Shown: positions 33,727 to 50,700 of the stretch, one piece after another
Numbering within the stretch: the stretch's first letter is position 1
Layout of the letters: the number at the start of each line of letters is the position of its first letter
DNA from: Eleginops maclovinus
Taxonomy: Eukaryota; Chordata; Actinopteri; Perciformes; Eleginopidae
Direction: 5' to 3'
NCBI RefSeq assembly: GCF_036324505.1
Contig: NC_086362.1
Location: 6,135,043 to 6,199,042 of the forward strand
DNA length: 64,000 bases
Position numbers and translations under genes: made by a program
Notes under the pieces: model-generated
The model's input: only the letters and a program-made list of their open reading frames with translations
The model's database searches: none
Told to the model about the DNA's origin: nothing

Positions 33727-36415
33727 ACTGCATATCTGCTCTTCCATCACTTTACTATTAACACTGCCACTGCGCAGTATGCTGTTTAAAAGAAGGAATG
33801 ATTGTCCGAAATACCGGTTGAACCTCCACACTGTCATGTGTTATAGTCAGAAGAGATACTTTCTCATTCACAAAGGCCTGAGATTACGACGGTGACCATT
33901 ATGACGGCCAAAACACCCTCTCTCTTCGCCTTAGATACGAGCGACCTGCTCTCACATCACACCTGAGTGAAGGTGATGCTGACATTTGTAGCTGGTGTCT
34001 CATTCAAACTTTTGAAACGTTGAAGAAGTAGTCGTGGAAAGAGCATAGCGGAGCTGCCAAATCGCTTGTTTCAGTGGTGGGAAAATCTAGTTTCTTTCAA
34101 TGAAATGATCCAAGTGTGCGGGTGTAATCATGTTTTTGGAATACGTAGTGCGCTTTTTGTGTTTAGAGGAACACAGACTAATGAGATAACCATTATGGGT
34201 GGTTAAAAGAAACCGTCTCCTGAAGTGTTCATACATTATGCAAAGTACATTTTGACACCAAAAACATGGGGTATAATGTGAGCGTGCGTGTGTGACTTTA
34301 ATAATTTTGTTTGTAAGTGTACTTAAAAATGAAGAATAAAGAAACAAAGAATTTAAAAGCATTACAAATATCTATGATTTTATAAGTGTATAGGAATTCA
34401 TATCGTATTGATAACTGTGAGGTAGGTTTTTTTTCGGCTCCTCATAATATTGTAAGAGGACTGTCTTCATTTTCAGAAAAAAAGGGACTTTCCAGACCTG
34501 ACTGAGGGAAGACGTGACATTGCTCAGTATTTTGTGTTAACAAAGAAAAAGAATAAAGAAATGCTGCGATGTCTAAAAAAAAAAGAAGCTTTTAATACTG
34601 TTCTCTAATACCATTTGTTACATTTCCATTAACTAAGTAACATAAAATAACACTTGCCAAATCAATTTGGGAATTTCTGCCCTCATGTTTAGTAGGTACT
34701 CCAGATGGGATGACATAATGTGTCATTAAAACAATAAAAACCCAAATGAAAACACGTTGTTTCAGCCTTTTCTGTGACGAATATGTATAATGTGTTAAGT
34801 GTCAGCAAATACGGCACAAACTGACCTTTTGATTTGTGCCAGGCGTCACCGTTAAATTGAGTAAATGTTATGTAGTTATTATAAAAGTTGCAAAAGCATG
34901 TTTAAGATGATGAAGGGACCTAAATATTGTAGTATTTTAGGCTCCCTTAAAACAGGAGCCTAAAATTGCTTATAATAAGGGGATATATGAAGGGCATGTT
35001 TCAAGCTTGTTATGCAAATAAGTTATTGGGCTTTTTTTTAGCAACTAAGATTTGTTCGAAAATGTATTCAACTTTAATTGACTTCATTTATTTGAAACGT
35101 GGGCTTATTAACACGTGTTGCACTACTGTGTAACGGTTCTCAGTTGGCCCCTGGGCCGTAGTTTGGACACCCCCGCATTAGTGCAATTGTTGTTTTTGTA
35201 CACTTTAGCACAGTCTGTTGTGAGTCAGTTTGGTTACAAGCGGTCCACCTCCCCTCAGAAGTATTTTGAGTGTACTTTAAATAGACAAAACTCACAAAGT
35301 AAAGATGAATTTGATTGGTAGCTTTGTTATTTGTATTTTAGAGATATGATGATAATATGCTACTTATGAATTCTTCTGGCCACGATAATTGTGATAAAAT
35401 CTGATTTCCTGGGAAAAAAAATGCTAACTTTCGATAAAAGTAACAAAAAACAGAGCACATGTATTTAAAAGACAGTTAAAGTAGTTCCATTGTGAAGATT
35501 GGGTGGTACAACAGGACTAAACCTCCCATTCTAATTGGTTCTCCTGAAGTCGACCTCCTTGTATTTACAGGTTAAGATGAAATCTGTGCTCTCTTTTAAT
35601 CACTAGCTGGTTCTCTTGTTATTATCCCTGCCAGAAGAGCTGGTTCTTTCACTGTCCCACACCACAGGCGCCTCTCCTGCTGTGTCATGCCAGCAGATTT
35701 GTTTTTAGCCAATTTTTTTTTTGAAAGGCAGACTGGAACCTACCATCCTATACATGGGGCAGAGAGAAAATGGGGAGCCGGGGAGGGGCTCACAGCTGTT
35801 GGGACCAAAGGAAGCAACCATTGCACTGCATCACACTCAGGACACACCCTGCCTAGGATACAGTGTAGGTAGTACAGTGCAGTGCAGTGGACAAGAGGTG
35901 GTAGAGAGACGGTGAGAGTTTGCATAACAGGCAGCGACCTGCCTGTACAGGGGGGAGAATGCTGAATCAGTGAAACTGCATGAAAGCTTGTGAGAGGTGG
36001 GAAGGGGGTAAACAGCAGGGGGAGAGGGGTGGTTTGGGTAAGATGTACAGTACGATGCTGCGTCATTCATTTCCTCTCTTATTGTTGAATGTGGAGCTGA
36101 ACTCAAGTTAAGTGACTTTAAAGAAAACTTTTAATCCCAGAGCTGCTTTTAAAGTACAGTCCATTACTAGGGTTGAGAGCCGGAACTGCATCTGTACAGT
36201 TTCCAGCAAGCCCGAACAGCGAGGTAAGATTCCACAAATCAATATCTCTGCTTTGTGTTAAAGTTGTCTACCATGTACCCAGTGTGCATTAGCGCTGGGT
36301 GTTCCTCCCACTTAGGGAAACCAGCTTAAATGTTCACTTCACATGGTGTATAAATGGAGAATCCCAATGTGTGCATGTGCTGCCAGTAATGTATCTCTGC
36401 CCACTGTCACCTCAG
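33078..36415. other. osbp 3' UTR and spacer to acy3
   Basis: The osbp 3' UTR probably runs to a poly(A) signal AATAAA at 34552-34557. It includes a C-run (33152-33164) and the GT microsatellite at 33661. From about 34.6 to 36.2 kb I see no gene. A possible acy3 leader exon ends near 36222 (AGCGAG|GTAAGA), and an acceptor lies directly before its ATG. Confidence 0.4.
33661..33723. repeat. (TG)n microsatellite
   Basis: An uninterrupted TG run in the osbp 3' UTR. Confidence 0.95.
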
Positions 36416-39400
36416 ATGGAGGTGGACGAGCCGGTGTGTTTGCCAAGGCTGCCCCGGGTCGCTGTGTGCGGCGGCACCCATGGCAACGAGCTGTCCGGGG
36501 TGTACTTAGTGAGAGAGCTGCTGAAGATGGCAAAGAAGGAAGAGGAGGAAGAGCATCTGTCGGTGCTGATGGTGCTGTCCAACCCGAGGGCCATGTTGCA
36601 GTGCCGCAGATACGTCGACACGGACCTAAACCGCTGCTTCACCCGCGCCACCCTCAAGTAAGGTGATGGGGGGTCCGATGATGCTCGCACAAGTCTGGGG
36701 AAGAGTTGTGATCTGATTGTTTCTCTGTCTCCCAGCGGTCCCGTATCAGACGTTGCACCCTACGAGATTATCAGATCCCTAGAACTGAACCGCATGCTGG
36801 GTCCCAAAGGCAGTCCTGCGGCGGTGGACCTTGTTTGTGACCTCCACAACACCACTGCCAACATGGGCCTGTGCCTCATCGCATACTCGGACTGCGACTG
36901 GATCTGCCTGCACATATTCAAACACCTGCAGGCAAGCAGCTGCTACACACTGAAATACAAACAATACACTCAAATTCTAATGTAGGTTCACTTAGATAGA
37001 ACCAAGACCTGGGATTTGTTTGGATTGACAAGTCAAATATGTCATTTTTTAGAGGGAGATGCCAGATACACCAATCAGGTTCATCCATTTTGATGTCTCC
37101 AGCAGAGAGTCCTATTCCCTTGATTCAGTGGGAAAACACGGCTTTGGTAAGTGTGTCATTTTTACTATAACACGTTTGAATGCTGGATCATTTTCTCATC
37201 TTGAATCCATTTTCTGCAGCCATGGAGATCGGCCCCCAGTCCCACGGGGTTGTCAGGTCAAACGTCTATACGGCGATGCGGGTTGGCGTACAGAACATGC
37301 TAGATTGGGTCCGTTTCTTCAACTCAGGTGAAATGAATCTGAGTCTTGAAAACAGTGACATTTCTTTAAGCCCCCTCTTGGATTTGTTCTTAACCCCCAA
37401 ATGTGTTTCTTTTCAGGGACTATATTTGAAGGAGGATTTGTGGAAGTGTTTTCCATGGTTAAACATATTGACTACCCAAGAGACAGGGAAACACGCAACA
37501 TCACGGCAGCCATTCATCCTCAACTCCAGGTACAGACTGAAACATATTTTTAGCTTCAAGCATTAACAAAAGATCGTTTAAGATTTAAGTGCTACTCTGC
37601 CCAATGTGTTAGCCAATAAACCAGGGAGTGGATACGATAACAAGAGAACAGTGTTTAACACTTACATACAGGACAACTTAATGCATGACAAGCACAAAAG
37701 AAAGGCCTTTTGTCCTGAGCTGGATAATAAAGTGTGTCTGTGAGTAAGGTGGCGTTGGTATTACAGATAACATATGAAGCCAAGTACAGGACTATTTCCA
37801 ACACAGGGTGGAGTTCTTCCTGTTAAACAACTTCACACAAAAGAGCAATCATGAAACCGCATGACGTCTGAAACATGGTTTAAATACCAGTGCGACTCCA
37901 CTGTCATTATCATCTGACAATTGGATAATGTTAGTTATTTTTACGAAAGCTAACACAAAGCTGATGACTCCCTGCCCATTTGAGTTGTGCCAGACATCTT
38001 TGTTAGATTCAGATAATATTATGAAATTAATATAACAGTAGATTATAAAAGCATGACTCAAGAAAGATGCCAGTAGGCAGAATCCCTTTCAAGCAGATAC
38101 TCGAAGAAACCCTATTTTTCCTATCCCATAAAGTTGGAATCAAATATTTTGTTCCTCTACTGGTAAAATGATGATGACTTATGTGATTTATTCTTGATAA
38201 ATAAAGTGTATATCTTTTCAAAACTTAATTGATCAATCTCTTCCAAACATATCAGAGTGAAAATGAAACAGGAATAAAAAGAGGAATGTGTCAGGAAACA
38301 AAATTATTCCAACGTTATGGGCAACAGTGTAGGAATTACAAGGAATAATGTAGAAACTGTGCACCCTTTAATTAAAATGTAACGCTTCTGGCCCCTATGT
38401 CAAACCTTGAAATGTCACACTGATGGTACAACGTATTATTGAAAGTGGGATATTGGACACAACGTTACAAATATTACCAATCAATACCTTATAAAGACAA
38501 CTGATTTTGTACGTGGAATTGTGTGTGTGATTTAACTTCAAATAGAAACAGACACTGACAGTATGAATAGAATATGAGGATGGAAAAAGATGCCCCTGAT
38601 CACATTTTATCTGATCACCTGATCAAAACAAAAGAAAATAGCAATTGATGGATTAAGATACAACTATGACAGTGCCTGATAGTCATAGTCTGTTACGTGC
38701 ACAAATAGAAGCCTTTCCCTAAAAATCACCAGCGTTGTAAATCCCACAATGATTTTTGTGTTGAAACTGTAACACAGCGCTGATTAAGATCGGTTTTTCA
38801 TTGAGTCACTTCAGATGCAGTTCCGCTGAGTGGGTTTTGTCACTAGATACTTTTTTTTTTGGAATTAGATCACACATCCACGAAGGACGTTACTAAGCAG
38901 CAGATAACCCTGATTGTGTTTTCAAATCTGCGTCATGGAAGGAATGCTGTTGACAGTTTATGAAGTCTGACCAACTTTTTAAGAAAACACTTTTGTGTCT
39001 TCAAACCTCTTTAGACATTATGTCTGATAAAGTGAAAATAAACAACTGTATTTAGTCTACGGAGTTCTTCTCTTGAGAACGTTATTATACAGCCGGATTT
39101 GACCTATAGCTTAACCTTCCTGTTATCCTTTGGTCAAATTTGACCCGTTCCCAACTGATTTTATGTCGGGTTTAAGGTTTATTTTATGTTGCTGCAAAAA
39201 AATGTATGCTTGTATACTACGAGAAAATAACCATCATAAGGTTCGGTCCTTTTTCACCTCAGAAATTAGCTTAGACTTTTGTGTAATGAGGTCTATTGAG
39301 CATCATTTTCAAAAAGAAGAGTAGGAATACATTTGTCATAAAAGGTGCAACATAGAGTAGATTTTTTAGTTTATGCTTTATAAATAGTCAAACTAAGAGG

Positions 39401-39795
39401 ATAACAGTTGAAAGGAAAAGAACAAAAGGGTTAACATATGGTTTGCTGCTTTAAACCCTGACATAATAGTGCACATTGCCCTGAAAATGTTTAATCTCAC
39501 AGGTTTTGCTCATTAGCTTTCACCCTATTTTGCTTTCTCTTCCCCACAGGACCGAGACTTCTGCCTGCTCCAACCCGGAGACCCGCTGTTCCAGACTTTC
39601 TCAGGTGAAACTCTGCCGTATAAAGGCAAGGACCCTCTTTACCCTTTCTTCATCAATGAATGTGCTTATTACGAGAAGGGCATCGCTCTCTCCCTTGCGA
39701 GAAAAAGGCGTGTGATGATTCCTGCCATCCGGGTGCAGACAGAGCAGGAGCAGGAAGCGTACGTACAGGAATTCACTTCAGAGGAAGAGGAGTGA
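36416..39795 (+). CDS. acy3: Aminoacylase 3 (N-acyl-aromatic-L-amino acid amidohydrolase), complete
   Basis: This zinc hydrolase of the aspartoacylase family deacetylates N-acetyl aromatic amino acids and mercapturic acids in the cytoplasm. Coding exons: 36416-36657, 36736-36931, 37053-37146, 37220-37327, 37417-37529, 39550-39795, joining in frame to 332 residues (human 319). The zinc ligands are H22 and E25 (CGGTHGNE) and H118 (DLHNTTANMG). The substrate region includes DTDLNRCF, and the family C-terminus reads PLYPFFINECAYYEKG. The start follows the CTCAG acceptor directly. The second intron begins with GC (CACCTGCAG|GCAAGC) and not GT. An acidic tail (EFTSEEEE) extends beyond the human end. 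ACY3 is preferred over ASPA because of overall similarity and human 11q13 location; the two cannot be separated with full certainty by eye. Confidence 0.9.
39111..39434. mobile_element. Probable piggyBac-like MITE in acy3 intron
   Basis: The segment is bounded by TTAA at both ends (39111-39114 and 39431-39434). The left end reads TTAACCTTCCTGTTATCC, and the right end in reverse complement reads TTAACCCTTTTG and then CCTTTCAACTGTTATCC. TTAA target duplications and CCCTTT-type termini suit piggyBac elements. The interior (GTCAAATTTGACC) is a motif seen in dispersed fish repeats. There is no open frame. Confidence 0.5.
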
Positions 39796-41922
39796 GGATG
39801 GACTTTTTAATCAGCCGCCACGATGAGAATGATGTGACATAAAAAATATTTTACAAAATCTTTTATTGAAACGTTGCTTGCATGTGTACACTCGTTTACA
39901 CTCACACATGATATTTAATTGGACAGTTATTAACCGTTTGAGCTCAGAAACACATTCACTTTAGATTCACAAAAGCACAGTCATACATGGACAATTGCTG
40001 ATATAGTTATGCTACAGTGGATTTAGGGATGGAACAATTTCTTGAATTAAAAGGCTGAAAATGCAAAATACAATCTGGTTATCACAATATCAACCATACC
40101 ACACGCAGTGCATCATTTCACAGACTTTTCTGAAAGTGGGAAGCTTGTGGTAATCTATATATCTGCAAACACTTAGCATAGTTTTCCATCTTTCTCTAAA
40201 CTTGTTTTATTTTGAGAACGCTTAGATCTTCAAAAAATAGAAAATTCACTACTTACGACTACAGCCATTTTCAGGATATGTTTAAAAATAATTTAAGTGC
40301 AAAGGAATAATTTAGATTCTCACAATATGGCCTTTAAGTACATTCAGAATGCCTAACAGGGAAAAAACTGGTTCCCTTGAATCCTGTTGAATTAAAATGG
40401 TAGTAACACATTTGAAATAAAAGGAATACATTGAAATGAAATACATAATAACAAATACAGCTGAATTCACAAAGGAAATCCATAAATATGGGCACGTGAT
40501 AGCAACAAATCATACACTAAACGGCTGGAAAACCACTACTATGTTGAAGACAATACACCTTCTTGATTTGTTCTACAAAAAAAAATACAAAGTTAGTCCA
40601 AAAATGCTAAATAAAAAACAACAGCAAAGAAAACAATTAATTTGGGTAACACATTATAAACATAAACACAGTCTGAATGGCCATGAATAAATAAACGTTA
40701 CTTAAAAAAGGGATTTAGGGTTAATATATATACATAATAGTCATAGCCTCTCTTACTGTACTCTTCATAAATGCCAACCATGTTTTGAAGCAGCGAAAGT
40801 AAGAAACTGATTGCACAACCGCAGACTCGGCATAACAAAATATTTCATGGATGAGTTTTCTTTCTGCAATGACAGAGGATCAAGCTCAGGGCGGCACCAG
40901 TACTTGCTGTGCCAGGTGTTTTCCGCCAGTGCAATAAAGGGGAAATGTCACCACACCCTCCTGACTCTAGGTGTGACCATAGATGCAAAAATTTGAAAGT
41001 CACCTCCTGAACAGTGAGTTCCAATTCCCGACTCATACTACACATTATGTAGTATTGTATACAATATTCTTTATAGTATCAAATAAACCTGCGACCTTCG
41101 AGCTAAAGAATTGTGTTTTAAAACGCTCAACACTTTTTCTTTTGTATTCCGAGAATCCTAAGAGTCCCCAATTCCACTTTAAAATGTGGCTTTTCTGTCT
41201 GGCATGTGCATTACATTGGAGAACAATAGTCAACAACAGTCTTAGGGATCAGGATAGCTTTTAATTTATTCTTTGATGGCAATTCCTATTTATTACAATT
41301 TGAGTCTTTTTAGTTGGATTGATAAATCTCCAAAACTCGGTTGAAACCGCTGATGTTGCGATTCCAGTAGGATCTGGTCTAATATACGTTTAAATCTTTT
41401 CATAAATATGTGATGTGCATATAGTTATGTTGTATTTGTAATGGGAACACAGCAACATCCATTTAATCTACCTTGACAGGGCAAGAATCTAACTCTGAAC
41501 TCTGAAGTGCAAATTGAATCTGTTTCATACAAGCCATACTTTTATCACTTGATTATTGGAATAAATCTGGCTGATTTGAGGATTTGTTTAACATTTCTGA
41601 TAACGTAGACCACTCGTGATTCTTGTCCTGTTTATTTTTAGCTGTATTCTCAATATCAGCAATTTAATTTGTGGGATCCAAAACTGTTTTCCAATTGAAG
41701 CAAATATATGTAACTCTTACTGGTTGATCTTTTTCAAACTAATTCCCATAGAGTGATCCAATCTTATAATGCAGCAGATATAATGACATGCACTTTAATC
41801 CCACAGTGGCCAACATGTACAGATTAACCTACATCCTTTTCCTGTGAGATCAATATAAAATGCATCTTGGTGACAGAGTGGGGTATGAATTTCAACTGTG
41901 CAGAGAGACTGATATGACCAGT
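39796..41922. other. Convergent 3' ends of acy3 and cldnd1
   Basis: acy3 (plus) and cldnd1 (minus) run toward each other here. Minus-strand AATAAA signals exist near 41263 and near 39863. If the latter is used, the cldnd1 3' UTR would cover nearly the whole spacer and reach the acy3 stop codon region. On the plus strand, an AATAAA at about 40416 could serve acy3. No other gene is seen. Confidence 0.4.
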
Positions 41923-45350
<3,428 letters not shown>

Positions 45351-46246
45351 TCACCGAGCCGCAGACACGTCAAATGGGATTAAGTTCCAGTGGTCAAATC
45401 GTCGCGCACCAGTGTAGTCAATGCAAACACTCTCATTCAAATCACTCTGGCATTGCAAAACACAGGCTAATGTATGTTAACGACAGCCTTTTATTTTATC
45501 GAGTGGTATGCATCTCCAATGCTGTCCTATTTATAATGGTCAGCGTCAGTACCCTCGAATGCGCCATCTGTTCCCTTGTCCCACTTCCACAGATGGTGGG
45601 TGGCCCGACGCTGCGACAGATATCACACAGCGAGCCTGCAATAACAACCCCTTAGACCTCTCCAAAGACAGTAAAAAAAAAGGCCTGTGTTATAAGATTT
45701 CCTATACAAGACCAGTCCGAATATATTGCATGGGTCTATTTTGGACAGTAGGGTGAAGCCGGGTTCAGCTAGGATGATACGAGTTGTAAACACTAATCCA
45801 TGCGTTTTCCTCTTCCGGTTCGGCTGATCAGCAGATATAAAAATAGCCATCTCTCTCTCAGGACGCTGATGTCGCTTTATTCCATCGACGTCACCGAGAG
45901 AGCACTGAAACACAAGCCGTTTTATCAGTAAGAAGAGCAACACTATTAAAATATACTATTGATAAAGTGCTCAAAATAAATAGCTTAAATGGATGTCGAC
46001 AGTCTGTTGTTACACAAACTGTTCTGTGATCACCATAGGGCAGCAAGAAGAGATTATTTTCAGTCGACTAATGGATTGATATATCAAATAAAAAAATACA
46101 ATTTTGACATGTGGGATATGATTTTCTATTTTTCCCATTAATAGTTTAAATAAACCAAATTTGTTTAAATTTGTTTAAAGCTGTATTGTGGGTCAAAGGA
46201 ACAGTTGCATTGGGCAGCTGTCAACACACTTGAGGTGTAATACTCT

Positions 46247-46510
46247 CAGAGGTGTGAAATAAATAAGTAAATATACAAGTGCTGTACTTATGTACAATGT
46301 TGAGATACTTGCACTTTACTTGAGTATTTCCATTTTTTATCGTGTACTTTTACTCCACTACATTTATTTTGTACCTTTACTTTGCAAATTTGGATAATGG
46401 TGTGAAACATAATCCACAGATTAGATTTTAGTTACACCTGGAGTAAATCCACAAGCTACCCTGCAGTATACATACACATTCAAACTTTCATTAAAGTTAT
46501 GAAAAGATTT
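46247..46510. mobile_element. Decayed hAT-type MITE copy
   Basis: It begins CAGAGGTG like the intact copy at 26598 and continues with GTACTTATGTACAAT, CTTTACTTGAGTATTTCC and ACTCCACTACATTTA, typical of the same family. No right terminus or target duplication could be found, so the end coordinate is approximate and the copy is probably truncated. Confidence 0.5.
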
Positions 46511-47148
46511 CTTTTTTGTGAGAGTCATTACTGAAACATGTCCAAATGGTTGATGCTGGTGGCTACCCTTTGACGTTTGAAGTGATTATAATGTGTAATG
46601 ACCTCTCAGACTGTCTTGCAATGTTTGATAGAAGAGTATCATAGGCAAAGTAACTAGGCATCACTCCCAGTTGTCTTGTACTGAACAAACATGATTCAAT
46701 GACATAAAAAAGAGTGAGATTGTAAGACACTTTTGTGAAATAACATTAAAATCAGGTCAGGTGTTAATTGTTCATAAACATCACTGGTGCTTGAATAAAG
46801 CTCTTGATATTAAATCTTCCCTGCCACACCTTCCACTGATTGCAAAACATCACACAAGAGACCATTTTGTTTCCTAAAATATTTTATATTCTGATCATTG
46901 TAAAGTTTGTGAAAGCAATTGTACAAACAACAAGACATCTCAAAGAATACATCCGCACATCATAACATAAAAAACACTCTTTATAAATACAAAGAAACGA
47001 CAGTGCATTGTTTTTGACATATATTTCAGGTATACCATGATAAACTAGAAACGGTTGTGTGGTAATGAGAAGATCAGCAGTTCATTCCCCGGCTCCTACG
47101 ACCCACATGTCCTTTGGCAAAACACTGCACACCAAGGCACAGCCATCT

Positions 47149-47248
<100 letters not shown>

Positions 47249-47758
47249 CATTACATTCACTGATATGAGTTTGGCACTGTGTAGCAGCAATCAGTGTCTG
47301 TTGTGAATGGATACATTTTGTCATGCATTGTAAAAGTGCTTGGAGTAGTTGGGAGCCTGGAAAGGTGCTACATGAATGCAATTCACTGTTTTCAAAATGC
47401 TCTAAACTGAATTCAACTGCTCGTTGAAGTTTTTAACTTCTTCTTGTTTAGCTGAATATTGCTGGAACACAAACAGTTTCTGCTGTCCAAGACGCAAGGC
47501 AATAATGTTATGATGTTTGACTTATCACTTTGTTGATGATTTAATGGACTAGGTGCTTAACGTTGGATCCTCAGTTTGACAAACATACCTATTCCACTGT
47601 TATTCATTCAATGCAAAATGAATTCTAAAAGCAAGTTCATCAGAAGCGGTACAAGACTTTTACTCCAAGAATCTTGGATTTTTATCCTTTTTCATTCCAG
47701 TGATGGAAGTCATGTTGTGATTAAAATTCAAATTGGGGAAACAGCCCTATTGCTATTG

Positions 47759-50700
47759 CTAGTTTGACAGTATCCATGACAACAGTAAGAGGCAGGATGC
47801 GCTGACAAGACTGATCTTGTGTCTTACTCCACTGGAAGCTGTAAATGAGAAGAAACATAAAAAAAAGTTAAATAAACAAAAAGTTAAATATTTCATTTAG
47901 TTTAATTAAGCAGCACTCAGTATTTACTTACAGATGCCATTAACGCTGACGGAGCTGCCTCAATGTCGAAACCAACGACTGTTGAGGCTGCGTTGATCAA
48001 AGCGTTCGCAATCTGAGTGCCATTAGGAGCAGATGTGCTTACAAATTTAACGTCAATGATATTGATGATTGATCCGTTACTGAAGGAAAAGAAGAACATA
48101 TATTGTTTGAAATTTCAGATTAAGGATCCTACTATTTATCATAACACTTGAAAAGTCAAAGTTTAAAAATACCTGAATGCAACAGCTTCCATTGAATTGA
48201 AGGACGAAGGGAATTCTCTTTTGAAAACAGGTGTAAGCTGTAGAAACAACACAATGTGTTCTTATATTTTCAGCTTTACTCATTTATTTGATTAATCTTT
48301 ATTGGTCTTTCATTGATTAATAATTCCTAATCATAGTATGGAAACTGTGGAGTAAGCTTCACATATTTTGAGTGGGTGCTTTAACTTACCTGATTCTTTA
48401 TCATTTTAGCTCGATTTTTATAAGCAGCAGAAGACGGATTCAGCAAGTCACTTGTGAATGTGTCTTTAACAGATCTGAAAGTCACCCTTCTTGTTACAAG
48501 GGCTGTAGTAGTAGGTGCAGCAGTTGTAGATTTAGTCGTTGTAGGTGAGGGAGTTGTAGATTTAGCAGTTGTAGGTGAGGGAGTTGTAGGTTTAGCAGTT
48601 GTAGGTGAGGGAGTTGTAGGTTTAGCTGTTGTAGGTGAGGGAGTTGTAGATTTAGCAGTTGTAGGTGAGGGAGTTGTAGGTTTAGCTGTTGTGGGCGCAG
48701 CAGTTGTGGGCACAGCAGTCGTAGGTGAAGCAGTTGTAGGTGCAGCAGTTGTAACTGGACTTGCTGTAAAAACAGATATATAAATATTATGTTAATATTC
48801 ATCAGTGCCCAAACCAAAAGGATGTATGTTTCCTTTTTTGATGTAAAACCTTGATCAAGTTTTACAGAGATAAGGTCAATATAGAATGGGCTTACAACAT
48901 CTTATTTAACATCTTTTGTTGTTCTGAATTTTCTTACGAAAAAGTATTCTAACAACGAATAACAATTTATTTACAAAAATGACAAAACGATAGATAACTG
49001 TACAACACTAAATCCATTCAAGTGGAGTTCATTCATTTTCTCTTTACTTACATTTATTGTTTAGCTTAATACTGTTGTTAGTAAAATATTTGAAATCCAA
49101 GCATGTGCAGAAAATGTTATTCAAAATGCTTTAAAAACTTGTTAGAGAGAAACATTGTGTTGTGTTTACTTACATATAACTTTGACTGAGTCAGGATTGA
49201 TTTTCACGTTGAAGGTATTGTTGGGATTCTTCACAGCTTCTACCAAGGTTTGAGCAACTTCATCATTCTGTGGGAGTTCAGCAAAAGGAGTGTTGCTTTT
49301 GAACACAACTCCCATTTCTGCTTCAGTTCCGTCCACTTTTGGTTGTAAACGGCTGTTTTAGAACATCAAGTGAAAATGAAAAGAGAAAAATTATAATATG
49401 AAAGACTGTGTTGACTTGTTTCGTCTGATTTATATTTCTCATCTTGAGATCCAAATTCTGAAGATAAAAATAATCATTGGATCATTTCTTTTACCTGAGC
49501 TTTTTCACCTTGCAGTGGGAAAATGTGTTTTCAAATTTGGGTTTGTAGATCGCAGCACACTGCAAAAGAAGCAACATTGGAAAACTTTTGTCACAATATT
49601 CTTAAAATACAATTTCAGTGAATCTTAGTAATATTAAGAAAATAAATTCACCGTAGATAGAAGTCGTGTTTCTAAGGCTTTGTATTGAGGGCTTGTGCTG
49701 TCATCAAAAGCAGGAACATATGGTTCTCCCAACAAGTCTGCTTTGATACTGTACGTAGGTGCAGCAGGTGTAGGACCAGCAGTTGTGGGTGCAGCAGTTT
49801 TAGGTGCAGCAGTTGCCGTAGCAGCAGTTGTGGGCGCAGCAGTTGTTGGTGCAGCACTTGTAGGTGCGGCAGCTGTAGGTGCTGCTGTTGTAGGAGCAGC
49901 AGTTGTGGGTGCAGCAGTTTTAGGTGCAGCAGTTGCCGTAGCAGCAGTTGTTGGTGCAGCAGTCGTAAGTGCTGTAGTTGTAGGAGCAGCAGTTGTGGGT
50001 GCAGCAGTTTTAGGTGCAGCAGTTGCCGTAGCAGCAGTTGTGGGCGCAGCAGTTGTTGGTGCAGCAGTTGTAGGTGCGGCAGCTGTAGGTGCTGCTGTTG
50101 TAGGAGCAGCAGTTGTGGGTGCAGCAGTTTTAGGTGCAGCAGTTGCCGTAGCAGCAGTTGTAGGTGCGGCAGCTGTAGGTGCTGCTGTTGTAGGAGCAGC
50201 AGTTGTGGGTGCAGCAGTTTTAGGTGCAGCAGTTGCCGTAGCAGCAGTTGTTGGTGCAGCAGTCGTAGGTACTGCAGTTGTAGGTGTGGCAGCTGTAGGT
50301 GCTGCTGTTGTAGGAGCAGCAGTTGTGGGTGCTGCAGTTGTAGGTGCAGCAGTCGTAAGTGCTGTAGTTGTAGGTGCGGCAGCTGTAGGTGCTGCTGTTG
50401 TAGGAGCAGCAGTTGTGGGTGCAGCAGTTGTGGGCGCAGCAGTTGTTGGGGCAGCACTTGTGGGTGCAGCAGTTGTGGGTGCAGCAGTTGTGGGTGCTGC
50501 TGTTGTGGGTGCAGCAGTTGTGGGTGGAGCAGTTGTGGGTGCTGCAGTTATGGGTGCTGCAGTTGTGGGTGCTGCAGTTGTTGGTGCAGCAGTTGTGGGT
50601 GATGCTGTTGTGGGTGCTGCAGTTGTGGGTGCTGCAGTTGTTTGTGCAGCAGTTGTGGGTGCTGCTGTTGTGGGTGCTGCAGTTGTGGGTGCATCAGTTG

